Of a stretch of DNA of 64,000 nt, positions 16,294 to 24,570 are shown piece by piece. The position numbers and the translations under genes are program-made. Under the pieces are notes generated by a model, which did no database searches, was not told where the DNA came from, and saw only the letters and a program-made list of their open reading frames with translations. The stretch comes from Gaiellasilicea sp037721555 (GTDB lineage: Bacteria > Actinomycetota > Thermoleophilia > Gaiellales > Gaiellaceae), in the NCBI GenBank assembly GCA_037721555.1, contig JBBJOI010000008.1, forward strand, positions 56,761 through 120,760. The letters run 5' to 3'. Each line of letters starts with the position of its first letter. The stretch's first letter is position 1.

Positions 16294-16824
16294 CTAGGGC
16301 TGCGACAGTGTGCGCTGCTCGTGCTGCTTACGCTGCCCGTACGGGGTCACTCCGCGCGGCTTGTACACCGCCAGCACCGTGGCAAGGAGCAGCAGGGACA
16401 GTGCGAGACCGGAATGGAGCACGGCGGACGGGCTCCTCAGCTCGCTGGGCACGGCACCGGACGAGGTCGTCTCTGCCGCTACGTCTGCGAAGAACTCGAG
16501 CGTCTGCGTGTACAGCAGCAACACGACGGTGGCAAAGACGTTGATCAGCAGCTTTGCGAGCACCCAGTAGTGCCGGAACAGCCCCCACTTCGTGCCCAGC
16601 GACTGGATGAGTCCGGTCAACAGCGACGCCACGGCCAGCGGCAGGAGGACGAACCAGCCGGTCAGCTCCATCGCGAGATAGGCGGCTCGCACGAGCTGGG
16701 CATCCTGGCTGGTCAGACCGGCGACGGCGAGAGCCAGGAAGCCGACGACTGCGCCGACCCATCCGACCGACGCAGTGACGTGCGCTGTGAGCGCGAGCTT
16801 GCGGAGGCGGGGCGTCATGATCAT
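16294..16824 (-). CDS. Predicted integral membrane protein, DUF2269-like
   Basis: 176 residues with four predicted membrane helices (about 10-33, 45-72, 83-104 and 138-160). The first helix begins with ALTAHVTASVGWVGAVVGFL, and His in this helix plus LGTKWGLFRHYWVLAKL between helices 2 and 3 are the pattern of DUF2269-type proteins. Function is unknown; its place beside the copper genes suggests a heme-copper or metal-related membrane role, which is inference only. Its start overlaps the upstream small gene by 4 bp. Confidence 0.65.
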   Translation of the reverse strand: MIMTPRLRKLALTAHVTASVGWVGAVVGFLALAVAGLTSQDAQLVRAAYLAMELTGWFVLLPLAVASLLTGLIQSLGTKWGLFRHYWVLAKLLINVFATVVLLLYTQTLEFFADVAAETTSSGAVPSELRSPSAVLHSGLALSLLLLATVLAVYKPRGVTPYGQRKQHEQRTLSQP

Positions 16825-17057
16825 GGCTGCTGGTCGCCGTGGGTGACGCCGGCGGGCGGCGCGTGGCCACCCGGGTCGCTGGACGGTGAGTGGCGACCTG
16901 GACCGTGTTCAGCACCGCCGACGAGCAGGACGACGATGAACAGTACGACCACGACGAGGGCGACGATCCCGAACACCTTCACCCAGCGCGGCGTGCCGGC
17001 AGGGGTCTCTCTACCTGGGCTCGTGCCGGTGTCGGGAGAGGGCGTCGGGTCAACCAT
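16821..17057 (-). CDS. Small single-pass membrane protein
   Basis: 78 residues from ATG 17057. A Pro/Thr-rich N-terminal tail (about 25 residues) is followed by one strongly hydrophobic helix (VFGIVALVVVVLFIVVLLVG) and a Gly/His/Pro-rich tail (EHGPGRHSPSSDPGGHAPP). The tail holds four His, so metal binding is possible. It heads a two-gene unit with the DUF2269-like gene and faces the TetR gene at 17136. The family is not recognised. Confidence 0.6.
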   Translation of the reverse strand: MVDPTPSPDTGTSPGRETPAGTPRWVKVFGIVALVVVVLFIVVLLVGGAEHGPGRHSPSSDPGGHAPPAGVTHGDQQP

Positions 17058-17135
17058 GAGACCGAGTTTACGAGACAGACTGTCCACTGTCAATTCGCTA
17101 TGTATCGTCTCGGGTCAGCACGTATAGTACGAGCG

Positions 17136-17720
17136 ATGCCGAGGCTGTGGAACCAGACGATCGAGACCCACCGCCAAGAGGTGCGCGAGGCGATCCTGGA
17201 CGCCGCTGCTGCGCTGGTGACCGAGCACGGACTGCGGTCGGCGACGATGTCGCAGATCGCCGAGAGGACCGGCATCGGCCGCGCGACGCTCTACAAGTAC
17301 TTCCCGGACATCGAGGCGATTCTGCTCGCCTGGCACGAACGCCAGATCATCGGGCACCTTGAATATCTCGCCGGTGTCCGAGACCGGGCCGGTGATGCCC
17401 GCGGGAAGCTCGAAGCCGTGCTCGAGGCCTACGCGCTCATCTCGCACGAGTCCCACGGTCACCACGACACCGAGCTCGCGGCATTTCTGCATCGAGACGC
17501 ACAGGTCGCCCGAGCGCAACGGCAGCTGCGCGACATGATCCGAGACCTGCTGATCGGGGTCGCGGAGACCGGACCCCTCCGGGTCGACGTCGCGCCCGAA
17601 GAGTTGGCTAGCTACTGCCTCCATGCGCTCGGCGCAGCTGGCAGCCTGCCGTCGAAGGCAGCGGTCCACCGGCTCGTCACGGTCACGCTGGCCGGGTTGC
17701 AGCCCGGCGCCGAATCGTAG
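17136..17720 (+). CDS. TetR family transcriptional regulator
   Basis: 194 residues. The N-terminal HTH (ILDAAAALVTEHGLRSATMS ... IGRATLYKYFPDIEAIL, about 20-65) is a textbook TetR domain; the ligand-binding half is not diagnostic. A TATAGT hexamer at 17123-17128 lies just 7 bp before ATG 17136, so the mRNA may be leaderless. The short divergent gap with the membrane-protein pair contains GACAG-A-CTGTC (17074-17084), a possible operator. It probably controls the divergent pair. Confidence 0.88.
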   Translation: MPRLWNQTIETHRQEVREAILDAAAALVTEHGLRSATMSQIAERTGIGRATLYKYFPDIEAILLAWHERQIIGHLEYLAGVRDRAGDARGKLEAVLEAYALISHESHGHHDTELAAFLHRDAQVARAQRQLRDMIRDLLIGVAETGPLRVDVAPEELASYCLHALGAAGSLPSKAAVHRLVTVTLAGLQPGAES

Positions 17721-17735
17721 ACCCTGCGCGATTAA

Positions 17736-17754
17736 CATACCGCGAGGGGGTATG
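17736..17754. promoter_or_regulatory. CsoR-type operator for the csoR operon
   Basis: CATACC-N7-GGTATG, matching the site at 16249-16271 in both arms and spacer length. It is directly followed by TACAAT (17756-17761) and then the csoR ATG at 17769, so the repressor would sit over its own promoter; the transcript is probably leaderless. Confidence 0.75.
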
Positions 17755-17768
17755 CTACAATCAAGCGC

Positions 17769-18065
17769 ATGGCAACCACCGAGATCACTGGAGCCCCCGG
17801 TTACTCCGCGGAGAAGGAAGCCCTTTGCAAGCGGCTCGCCCGGATCGAAGGGCAGGTGCGCGGAATCGCGAAGATGGTCGAGGACGACCGCTACTGCATC
17901 GACGTGCTGACCCAGATCAGCGCGGTTCAGAAGGCCATCGACGCGGTCGCGCTCGGCCTCCTCGACGACCACGTCCGCCACTGCGTCGTCGGCAGCACCG
18001 GCGAGACGCAGGCGGAACGAATGGATGAGCTGATGGCCGCCGTCGGCCGGCTGGTCAAGTCCTAG
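17769..18065 (+). CDS. csoR: CsoR family copper-sensing repressor
   Basis: 98 residues, the all-helical DUF156/CsoR fold. The Cu(I) ligands match the CsoR C-H-C signature exactly in spacing: Cys43, His68 and Cys72 (25 and 4 residues apart, as in the Mycobacterium protein). This separates it from FrmR- or CstR-type members. It should repress its own operon and the copZ-copA operon through the two matching operators. The DUF4396 gene follows after 2 bp. Confidence 0.93.
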   Translation: MATTEITGAPGYSAEKEALCKRLARIEGQVRGIAKMVEDDRYCIDVLTQISAVQKAIDAVALGLLDDHVRHCVVGSTGETQAERMDELMAAVGRLVKS

Positions 18066-18067
18066 CC

Positions 18068-18544
18068 GTGGAGGCGGCGCACAAGGGACACGGCGCCCAC
18101 GCCGTCGAGCAGTCGCTCAACCGCGTCGCCTTCTCCGCGACAGTCCACTGCCTGACCGGCTGCGCCATCGGCGAGGTGCTCGGCATGATCATCGGCACGG
18201 CGCTCGGCTGGGGCGACTTCCAGACGATCGCGCTCGCGGTCGTGCTCGCCTTCTTCTTCGGCTACTCGCTGACGATGCTCCCACTGCTGCGCAGCGGAAT
18301 CGCCCTCGCCGCCGCGATCCCAGTCGCCCTCGCCGCCGACACGATCTCGATCGCGATCATGGAGATCGTCGACAACGCGATCATGCTGATGATTCCCGGC
18401 GCGATGGAGGCCGGTCTCACGAACGTCCTCTTCTGGGGCAGCCTCACCGCCGCACTGCTGATCGCCGGCGCTGTCGCGTACCCGGCGAATCGGTATCTGA
18501 TCCGGCGCGGCCGCGGCCACGCGGTCGTGCACCAGTACCACTGA
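18068..18544 (+). CDS. DUF4396 integral membrane protein
   Basis: 158 residues, GTG start 2 bp after csoR. Four hydrophobic segments are seen (about 35-50, 55-72, 78-100 and 120-140). The family signature region AFSATVHCLTGCAIGEVLGM at 23-42 carries two Cys, and the sequence has His-rich ends (HKGHGAHAVE; HAVVHQYH). The family is repeatedly found beside copper genes; a copper transport or delivery role is inferred from that context and from co-regulation by CsoR, not demonstrated. Confidence 0.8.
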   Translation: MEAAHKGHGAHAVEQSLNRVAFSATVHCLTGCAIGEVLGMIIGTALGWGDFQTIALAVVLAFFFGYSLTMLPLLRSGIALAAAIPVALAADTISIAIMEIVDNAIMLMIPGAMEAGLTNVLFWGSLTAALLIAGAVAYPANRYLIRRGRGHAVVHQYH

Positions 18545-18548
18545 CGAC

Positions 18549-18806
18549 GTGAACGAGATCCGGTTCATCGTCGAGCAGGCTGGATGCGCATCCTGCGCTG
18601 CAATCGTGAGGGAGGCGCTCACCCCGATCGCCGACGTGCAGGAGATCGACGTGGACGAGGCGGCAGACTGCGCCGGCGTTCGAGTCGCCTTCGCACCTGA
18701 CCTCTCGCAGGAGGCCGTCAGCCGGGCGCTGCTAAGCGCGTCGACGGCAGCCGGTCACGAGTATCGCGTGAAGCCCGGCTCTTGGCAGCCCCAATCTTCG
18801 CCTTGA
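18549..18806 (+). CDS. Small HMA-like metal-binding protein
   Basis: 85 residues from GTG 18549, 4 bp after the DUF4396 stop. QAGCASCAAIVREALTPIAD (10-29) is a heavy-metal-associated CxxC motif followed by the expected helix, and the beta-alpha-beta pattern of the HMA fold continues to about 75. It differs from CopZ-like 16003-16209 by a GCASC loop like that of ATPase N-domains. Likely the second copper carrier of the locus, perhaps paired with the DUF4396 protein. Confidence 0.75.
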   Translation: MNEIRFIVEQAGCASCAAIVREALTPIADVQEIDVDEAADCAGVRVAFAPDLSQEAVSRALLSASTAAGHEYRVKPGSWQPQSSP

Positions 18807-18855
18807 TCCGGCATCCCGGTGATGTGATCCCAGTCGGTGGCGTACTGACGTTGTG

Positions 18856-19233
18856 ATGCAGCGTCTCGTGATCTCGCTTACGGCGGCAGCCGTTATCGCA
18901 GCCTCGGTTCTGACGTCAGCCGCTCAGGCCTCCTGTATTCCGACCACGGCGGCGCAGCAGCGAACTCGTGCGGCCGTCATCTTCGACGGTGTCGCGCTCG
19001 AGGGGCCGACCGCAACCGGCGTGCAACGGTTCAGAGTGAGCCGCTACCTCAAAGGAAGCGGACCGCACGTCGTGCGCGTGAGCACAGGGCACACCAAGCG
19101 CGCCGACGGCACCGGCACGATCACCTCCGTCAGCCTCGACGTCAGACGAGGCGAGCGCTGGCGCATCTTCGCGCGGGGTTCGGCACGGAAGGTCCTGCGC
19201 TCCTCCGACTGCGACGGCTCCCGCAAACTCTAG
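18856..19233 (+). CDS. Small secreted protein, netrin/TIMP-like fold suggested
   Basis: 125 residues from ATG 18856 (a GTG lies one codon upstream). A signal peptide (VISLTAAAVIAASVLTSAAQA) ends just before the mature Cys in ASCIPTT. The pattern mature N-terminal Cys, FDGVALEG, QRFRVSRYLKG, VVRVSTG and terminal RSSDCDGSRKL matches small bacterial proteins with an OB-type NTR/TIMP-like domain. A disulfide between the first and last Cys is likely. The target is unknown. Confidence 0.6.
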   Translation: MQRLVISLTAAAVIAASVLTSAAQASCIPTTAAQQRTRAAVIFDGVALEGPTATGVQRFRVSRYLKGSGPHVVRVSTGHTKRADGTGTITSVSLDVRRGERWRIFARGSARKVLRSSDCDGSRKL

Positions 19234-19243
19234 AGCTCGACCG

Positions 19244-19984
19244 TCAACCGTCGCTTCTCGACGGCCGAAACGGACCCGACCCGTCAACCGCGGGGATGTT
19301 GAACGGCTGCTCTCCCGGCAGCGTGATCTTGATGGGCTTCGCGTACACGATGATGCGCTGCGAGGCAAAGAAGCGCGGCCAGCAAGCCTGCAGAGCAACC
19401 TCCTCGCGCCCGCGCGAGTCGAGCGCCTGCAAGAAGTCGGCCGGTACGATCTTTCTTCCCGTTACCGCGTACTCGAACGTCGCATACGGAAGCTCGACCG
19501 TGACCCTGTCGCCGGGCTCGAGCCTGTCGATGTGAGAGAACGGCGCGCCATAGGTCGTCCGATGACCTGCGATGTAGACGAGCTCGCCGGGCATCGACGT
19601 GCCGCGATAGCGGCCCGGCCCCTTTTTTAGCGTGTCCGTCTCGGTGCCTTCCACGACGACGTGATCGACGCCGATCCGAGGCACCTCGATCCGGGCGATC
19701 GCATCGCCTTCCGTCGAGGAGCGACGATAGGCACTCGCGACTGCCGCCAGATCCGTCCGGACGGCGTCGAGCGGCCGCGCCGGCGCCGCCGGTCGCGAGA
19801 ACACCGCGGATCGATCGAAGGCCGCACGCCGCTGCTCGTACCGCGTCGACAGCGCGCGCTGCTCGCGTTCGGTCAGCAGGTAGGTGAACGGGTCCTGCCA
19901 CCTCCAGACGGCGAAGGATCACACGAGCACGGCGATGCCGGCCACGATCAACAGCGTTCCGAGCCAGCGCAAAGCCCGTCTCAT
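19244..19984 (-). pseudogene. Class E sortase with an in-frame TGA
   Basis: From ATG 19984 the frame reads MRRALRWLGTLLIVAGIAVLV, a membrane anchor, then a TGA at 19919-19921 where homologues continue with an aromatic residue, then SFAVWRWQDPFTYLLTEREQ and a complete sortase domain. Catalytic His is in AGHRTTYGAPF, Cys in QACWPRFF and Arg in SQRIIVYA. Class E sortases anchor LAXTG proteins to the cell wall in high-GC Gram-positives. Without readthrough only an anchorless protein from GTG 19804 could be made. TGG-to-TGA is a single substitution, real or erroneous. Confidence 0.75.
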
Positions 19985-19991
19985 GGAAGAG

Positions 19992-20189
19992 TCAGCGGCG
20001 CCAGCCGCTACGCAATGCAAGTCGAATCAGGACACCTGCGGCGAGCATCGTTGATGCGACGAACGCACAGCCGTACGCGGCTCCAACCGCGGGTTTGAGG
20101 CCCGCGAGACCCACCAGAAGGCAGGCAATTGCCACGACGATCAAGAGCCACGCGGCCTTGAGTGCGCGCCGGCTACGGCGGCGGAACAG
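19992..20189 (-). CDS. Small two-helix membrane protein
   Basis: 65 residues with two hydrophobic segments (AWLLIVVAIACLLVGLAGL and AAYGCAFVASTMLAAGVLI) between Arg-rich ends. No ATG/GTG start is in place; AGGAGG is 7 bp before a CTG at 20189 that could serve, so the start is uncertain. It ends 8 bp before the sortase ATG and follows the M23 gene, so it likely belongs to the envelope cluster. No family is recognised. Confidence 0.4.
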   Translation of the reverse strand: MFRRRSRRALKAAWLLIVVAIACLLVGLAGLKPAVGAAYGCAFVASTMLAAGVLIRLALRSGWRR

Positions 20190-20239
20190 CGTCCTGCCTC
20201 CTGAAGCAGCACTGAGAACACGCCGATCGCGGCCTCTGC

Positions 20240-21478
20240 TCAGAGGTATCCCATCGGATCGACCGGGCTTCCGCCGACACGGACCTCGAAGTGAACGTGG
20301 TCCCCGAAACAGTGCCCCGTGCAGCCGACTGCCGCGATCGCCTGCCCCTGGCTGACCGATTGGCCAACCGAGACGGAGACGCTGGAGTTGTGCGCGTAGG
20401 CAGTCGCGATGCCTCCGGCGTGCTGAATGACGACGAGGAGTCCGTAGCCGCTCATCGAGCCCGCGTAGACAACCTGGCCTGCGCCCGACGCAACGATCGG
20501 TGTCCCGGCTGGCGCCGCGATGTCGATGCCGGCGTGGAGTCGCCCCCAACGCTGACCGTAGGGCGAGACGACGGTCCCGCCGACCGGCCAGACGAAGCCC
20601 GCTGACGACGGCGCTGCCGAGCTCGGGGTCGGCAGATGATCGTCTGAGCCGGGCGGGGGCGCCGCCGCGATCACCGATGCGACACGAGCGCTCTCGGCCT
20701 CGAGGGCATCCGCCTGCTCCTCCCACTGACGCCGCTGCACTTGAACGGACGCAAGCGACCGCTGGCGGGCAGAGCGCAAGTTCGCCAGCGCGTCTCGCCG
20801 AGCGACGAGGCTCTGCAGGGTGGCGCGGCGCTCATTGGTGTGACGCTCGGTCGCCACCGTTTCTGCGGCCCGTTCCTTTCGCAGCCGGGCGGCGCGCGAT
20901 CGTTCCTTCGCGACACGCGTGCGTAGGGCCGTGATCTGATCGACCAGATCGGCGTCGTTCTCGACCACCCGTGACTGCATGTCAACCAGGTCGATGAGCT
21001 CGTCGAGCGACTTGGCTCCGAGGACAACAGCGACGGCGTCCGGCTGGTCCGACGTATAGATGTCCACGACGCGCTGGCTCAAGTGGCGTTGTGCGATCTG
21101 GAACTGCGCTCGGGCCCGGACGAGCGTGCGTGTCTTCTCGGCGACCTCCGCCTCGAGCGCACGCAGGCGCGCTCTCGACCGGCCCAGTCGACCTTCGAGC
21201 TGTGCCAGTTCCCCCGTGACGCCGCCGATGTCGCTCTCGACAGCGTCGATGCGCTCGCTCTGCGCGGCGATGTCGCCGACCAGCGCCTGCTCGTCCGCCC
21301 GTGCCTCCGCCGCGCGGCTTCTAGCCTCGGAGGCTCCGTGCTCGAGGTCATGCCGGCTCTTCGTCGTTTGGGCGTGCGCAAGGCCGGCGAGGGCGAACGC
21401 GAGACCGACGACGAGGCCCGCCGAGACGGCCAGCGGCAGGTGGGCCGCTTTCCTGGACATGAGAGAGCTGGGTGTCAA
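20240..21478 (-). CDS. Coiled-coil M23 murein endopeptidase
   Basis: 412 residues: signal peptide (about 12-37), a long coiled coil (about 40-270) with EnvC-like repeats of Ala, Arg and Glu, a Pro/Ser linker, and a LytM/M23 domain (about 293-412). Zinc ligands are visible as His315 and Asp319 (HAGID) and the HVH motif at 394-396. It would cleave peptidoglycan cross-links, with the coiled coil as a regulatory or self-inhibitory arm. The same coiled-coil plan is shared with the NlpC/P60 protein at 22994, 1.5 kb away. Confidence 0.9.
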   Translation of the reverse strand: MTPSSLMSRKAAHLPLAVSAGLVVGLAFALAGLAHAQTTKSRHDLEHGASEARSRAAEARADEQALVGDIAAQSERIDAVESDIGGVTGELAQLEGRLGRSRARLRALEAEVAEKTRTLVRARAQFQIAQRHLSQRVVDIYTSDQPDAVAVVLGAKSLDELIDLVDMQSRVVENDADLVDQITALRTRVAKERSRAARLRKERAAETVATERHTNERRATLQSLVARRDALANLRSARQRSLASVQVQRRQWEEQADALEAESARVASVIAAAPPPGSDDHLPTPSSAAPSSAGFVWPVGGTVVSPYGQRWGRLHAGIDIAAPAGTPIVASGAGQVVYAGSMSGYGLLVVIQHAGGIATAYAHNSSVSVSVGQSVSQGQAIAAVGCTGHCFGDHVHFEVRVGGSPVDPMGYL

Positions 21479-21487
21479 TTCGCCGGC

Positions 21488-22075
21488 CTAGCCGTGATCC
21501 ATCGCTCCGCTCGCGTGCGGGCGCATCACGTCGATCTCACGCTCCTGAGCGCTGATGATCTCCTCCGCGAGCTCTTTCAGCTCGTCGTGCTCGGCGTTGT
21601 CCGCGGCGAGCTTCGCCATGTCGATCGCGCCCTGGTGATGGGTGATCATCATCTGGGCGAAATCGGTGTCGATAGCCGTGGAATTCATCAGCGCGTCGGC
21701 GTCGTGCTGCATGCCCATCTGCGAGTCGCTCAGGCCGAGGGCGACCGCGCCCTTGGGGTCGATCGTGCTCGAGCCGAACCATTCGCCCCGCCAGTCCTTC
21801 ATCTGGTCGATCTCGTCCTGCTGGGTGGCGAGGATGTCGTCGGCGACCTTGACGAGGTCAGGCTGGCTGAGCCCGGCCTCCTTCGCGGCAGTCGCCATCT
21901 CGATCGCCGACTGATGGTGCGGCACCATGGCGTCGATGAAGGCCTTGTCGAACGCGTCACCGGAAGGCGTCGCGCCAGCGTCTGCACTCGAGTCGCCCCC
22001 ACCGCAGGCGGAGAGGAGGAGCACGACCGTCCCCATCGCGACTCCAGCGGCCATCCATCCACGTGTAAGTGTCAT
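21488..22075 (-). CDS. DUF305 lipoprotein
   Basis: 195 residues from ATG 22075 with AAGGAG upstream. The lipobox LLSAC (about 20-24) predicts a lipoprotein. DUF305 has a duplicated four-helix ferritin-like fold; both halves show the diagnostic His pair: AFIDAMVPHHQSAIEMA and FAQMMITHHQGAIDMA, plus Met-rich segments (DSQMGMQHD). His/Met clusters suggest copper or other metal binding outside the cell, which suits the copper locus 3 kb away, but the biochemical role is not established. Confidence 0.9.
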   Translation of the reverse strand: MTLTRGWMAAGVAMGTVVLLLSACGGGDSSADAGATPSGDAFDKAFIDAMVPHHQSAIEMATAAKEAGLSQPDLVKVADDILATQQDEIDQMKDWRGEWFGSSTIDPKGAVALGLSDSQMGMQHDADALMNSTAIDTDFAQMMITHHQGAIDMAKLAADNAEHDELKELAEEIISAQEREIDVMRPHASGAMDHG

Positions 22076-22121
22076 CGCTTCGCTCTTCTCCTTGGGTTGC
22101 TCATCGTGTTCAGAGTTGGAG

Positions 22122-22997
22122 TCACGGTGTCGCCCGCACCTTCCACGTCGCTCCTCCGTCGCCGGAACGGACAATCGTTCCGTCGTGGAGGGCGACGAAG
22201 AGCGTTCGCTCGTCCACCGCAAGCAGGGCCGCCGGGGGTGACCCGAGCGCGCCGCGTGATCGCCAAGGGCCGCTCGCGCGGGGTGCCGTGCGGAACGAGC
22301 CGGTCAGGTCCGCCAGGTAAGCCCTACCGGAAGCCGGCCAGGCAAGGTGGCCGGCGAGCCCGATCGCGACTCCCTTCCAAGTTTGTCCACTGTCCTGGGA
22401 CTCGTAGATGACGGAGCCGCCCGACGCGAGCAGATGCTTGGGGTTCTTTGGATCGATCGCCAGGTCGAGCAGCGCTTCCGGAGGAGTCGATGTCTTCCAG
22501 TTGTTCCCGCCGTCCTTACTCGCCATGAGGCGCTCGGAGCGGGAGTCGAACCCGTACACCGTCTTCCCCTGCGCCCGCAAGACATGGAAGTCGGCCTTTC
22601 CGAGCAGCGAGACGGGATCCCAGTTACGGCCGCGGTCGGTCGACCTGATCAGCCCCAGATGGGAGGGCAGCTCCTCGCGGAGATCGGGATGCCCGGAGCC
22701 GAGGAAGAAGTCAGGTGAGACGAGCGTGAAGCCCATCGTGTCCTGGTAGCTGTCGCCGATACGGCGCGCTTTCTCGGCATCCGCAAGCAGCTCGAACATT
22801 CCGGTATGCGTGGCGATGTAAAGGATGTCCCGCTTCGCGTCGTAGCCGAGGCCGTGCACGTGGACGGGCCCCGGATCCTGCGCCTCGAGCGGCACCCCGG
22901 TGAACTGCGCGGGGGCGGCCCCCTCATCGTCGCCGCCACAACCCGCGAGCACGAGCCCAACCGCAGCAGCAGCGGCTAACCGAGCGCCGAGCCTCAA
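22122..22997 (-). CDS. BNR-repeat lipoprotein (F510_1955/exo-sialidase-like propeller)
   Basis: 291 residues; lipobox VLAGC at about 16-20. Asp-box/BNR motifs of a beta-propeller are visible (STDRGRNWDPVSL, SKDGGNNWKTST, SQDSGQTWKGVA, SGDGGATWKVRA). The opening HVHGLGYDAKRDILYIATHT is typical of a glycosylhydrolase-like family often found with DUF305 and copper genes. No catalytic sialidase residues can be assigned. The stop lies 46 bp before the DUF305 start and its start overlaps the NlpC/P60 stop by 4 bp. Confidence 0.8.
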   Translation of the reverse strand: MRLGARLAAAAAVGLVLAGCGGDDEGAAPAQFTGVPLEAQDPGPVHVHGLGYDAKRDILYIATHTGMFELLADAEKARRIGDSYQDTMGFTLVSPDFFLGSGHPDLREELPSHLGLIRSTDRGRNWDPVSLLGKADFHVLRAQGKTVYGFDSRSERLMASKDGGNNWKTSTPPEALLDLAIDPKNPKHLLASGGSVIYESQDSGQTWKGVAIGLAGHLAWPASGRAYLADLTGSFRTAPRASGPWRSRGALGSPPAALLAVDERTLFVALHDGTIVRSGDGGATWKVRATP

Positions 22998-24199
22998 AGC
23001 ACCCTCCTTGCGCCGACCCAGTTCGCGACGCGGTAGGGCTCGCTGAGACTCGAGATCTTTACGACGTCGCCTGTGCGCGGAGCGTGGATGAAGTTACCTC
23101 CGCCGATGTACATCCCCATGTGGCCGAGGCCGCGGAAGAAGACGAGATCGCCGGGAGCCAGCTCGCTCTTCGAGACGGGGCTGCCAAGGCCGTATTGGGC
23201 CGCTGCGTAGTGCGGCAGCGAAACGCCGATCTGCGCGAACACGTACATCGTTAAGCCCGAGCAGTCGAAACCGCTCGATGGGGAGGCGCCACCCCACTTG
23301 TACGGCACCCCGAGATAGCGCATGGCGATCGAGACCACCTGAGCGCCTCGGCTCCCGTCCGCCAGCGGAGCCGGCGGCGGCGTAGGCTCGGGCTCCGGCG
23401 GCGCCTCGACGGTCGGGCCTGGAAGGGCCGGAGGAGCAACAGGCGCCGCCGCCTGGATCCTGGGAGAGCTTTCCGCGCGGGTTTGCTGCGCTGCGGCAAC
23501 CGCTCGCTGCCGTGCGAGCTCGGCTTCCGCGCGACGTCGAAACTCGACCTGCCGGGCGCGCTCTTCCGCTTCGAGCCGGTCAACCTCGACCCGAACCGTC
23601 TTGAGCAGTTCTTCGCGTTCGCTCAACTTCGCGGCAATTGCGTCTCGCTCCGAGCCGAGCTGGCGCACCAGCCGGCGTTGGGTTGCTCGGGAAGCCACCA
23701 GCTGGCTCTCGCGCCTCTTCGTGCGCTCGCCCAGCCGCTTCACGTCGCCGATGATCCGCGCGTCCTGATCGAGGATCCGCTCATTCGCTTCGACGGCGTC
23801 GAGCACCTCGCTGAGGCTCTCGGCACCCAGGATGATCTCGAGGGTGGACGTGCTCGCGCCGCTTACATAGAGCTGAACGAGTCGGTCGCTGGCATGGCCG
23901 CGCGCTGTCCCCAACTGCGCCCGCGCCCGCTTCAGGTCGGTCCGAGTTTGTTGCAGCCGACTCGCTAGCTGATCGAGCTTGTAGGTGGCTCCATTGAAAC
24001 GCTCGGCTGCGGCGCCGACCTCGGCATCGAGCTCCTGCACCTGCGCCAGGATCAGCTCAGCCTGACGTCGCTTGTCTTCGATCGGCTCCGCGCTCGCCGC
24101 TGCGGAGCCGAACAGAACGGCGCTAGCCGCGGCAAACGCCGCGAGCAGAACTCCGATCCTCTTTTCCCAACGTGCAGTCCTTCGTTGACCGAAACGCAA
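22994..24199 (-). CDS. RipA-like NlpC/P60 peptidoglycan endopeptidase
   Basis: 401 residues: signal peptide (about 15-38), coiled coil (about 42-245), Pro-rich linker (about 255-285), and an NlpC/P60 domain at the end. The catalytic triad is Cys313 (FDCSGLT), His360 (GHMGMY) and His372 (FIHAP). It cuts the D-Glu-mDAP bond in stem peptides and is the kind of enzyme used in daughter-cell separation. It shares overlapping stop/start with the BNR lipoprotein. Confidence 0.92.
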   Translation of the reverse strand: MRFGQRRTARWEKRIGVLLAAFAAASAVLFGSAAASAEPIEDKRRQAELILAQVQELDAEVGAAAERFNGATYKLDQLASRLQQTRTDLKRARAQLGTARGHASDRLVQLYVSGASTSTLEIILGAESLSEVLDAVEANERILDQDARIIGDVKRLGERTKRRESQLVASRATQRRLVRQLGSERDAIAAKLSEREELLKTVRVEVDRLEAEERARQVEFRRRAEAELARQRAVAAAQQTRAESSPRIQAAAPVAPPALPGPTVEAPPEPEPTPPPAPLADGSRGAQVVSIAMRYLGVPYKWGGASPSSGFDCSGLTMYVFAQIGVSLPHYAAAQYGLGSPVSKSELAPGDLVFFRGLGHMGMYIGGGNFIHAPRTGDVVKISSLSEPYRVANWVGARRVL

Positions 24200-24255
24200 G
24201 CTCGTCCCTCCTCATCGACAACAGACGAACAGCAGCGCCTTGCGGCGCTCGCGCG

Positions 24256-24570
24256 TCAGAGTCGAAGAGGGAGAGCGGCGAGCACAGGCGGTAGCCGGCT
24301 CGGCGGAAGTAAACGGAGCGCCCGCCTCGGCGGCGCCCGACCGCGAAGCGGCAGCTGATCGGTCGCTCCACGCCACGTGCGACCAAGCACAACCACCAGT
24401 CGAAGGCTCACCGCCACAATGATCACGCACGAGAAGAGCACCCCTTCGACACCGTGCTCTACGGTGTGGAGAACCACGAAGGCGAGGATGAGCCCGAGGA
24501 AGATCAGGAGCAAAGGGCCAAGCAGCGGATGCCGAAGCCCTGCCTTAATGGAGTGGCGCAGGAGAATCAC
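24256..24570 (-). CDS. Small two-helix membrane protein with basic tail
   Basis: Starting from GTG 24570 gives 104 residues. Two hydrophobic helices (LGPLLLIFLGLILAFVVLHT and GVLFSCVIIVAVSLRLVVVL) are followed by a long Arg/Pro-rich tail. The frame remains open upstream to 24795 but that part is low-complexity Arg/Ser and lacks a better start. The gene ends 57 bp before the NlpC/P60 gene. No family is recognised. Confidence 0.4.
   Translation of the reverse strand: MILLRHSIKAGLRHPLLGPLLLIFLGLILAFVVLHTVEHGVEGVLFSCVIIVAVSLRLVVVLGRTWRGATDQLPLRGRAPPRRALRLLPPSRLPPVLAALPLRL

Noticed and set aside
16890..17135. Extended start for the TetR gene
   Set aside because: The open frame upstream of ATG 17136 lies within the divergent promoter and neighbouring gene; a TATAGT box just before 17136 supports the short form.
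24200..24340. c-di-AMP (ydaO) riboswitch before the NlpC/P60 gene
   Set aside because: This family is common before such genes in actinobacteria, but none of its conserved core segments was found on the minus strand here.
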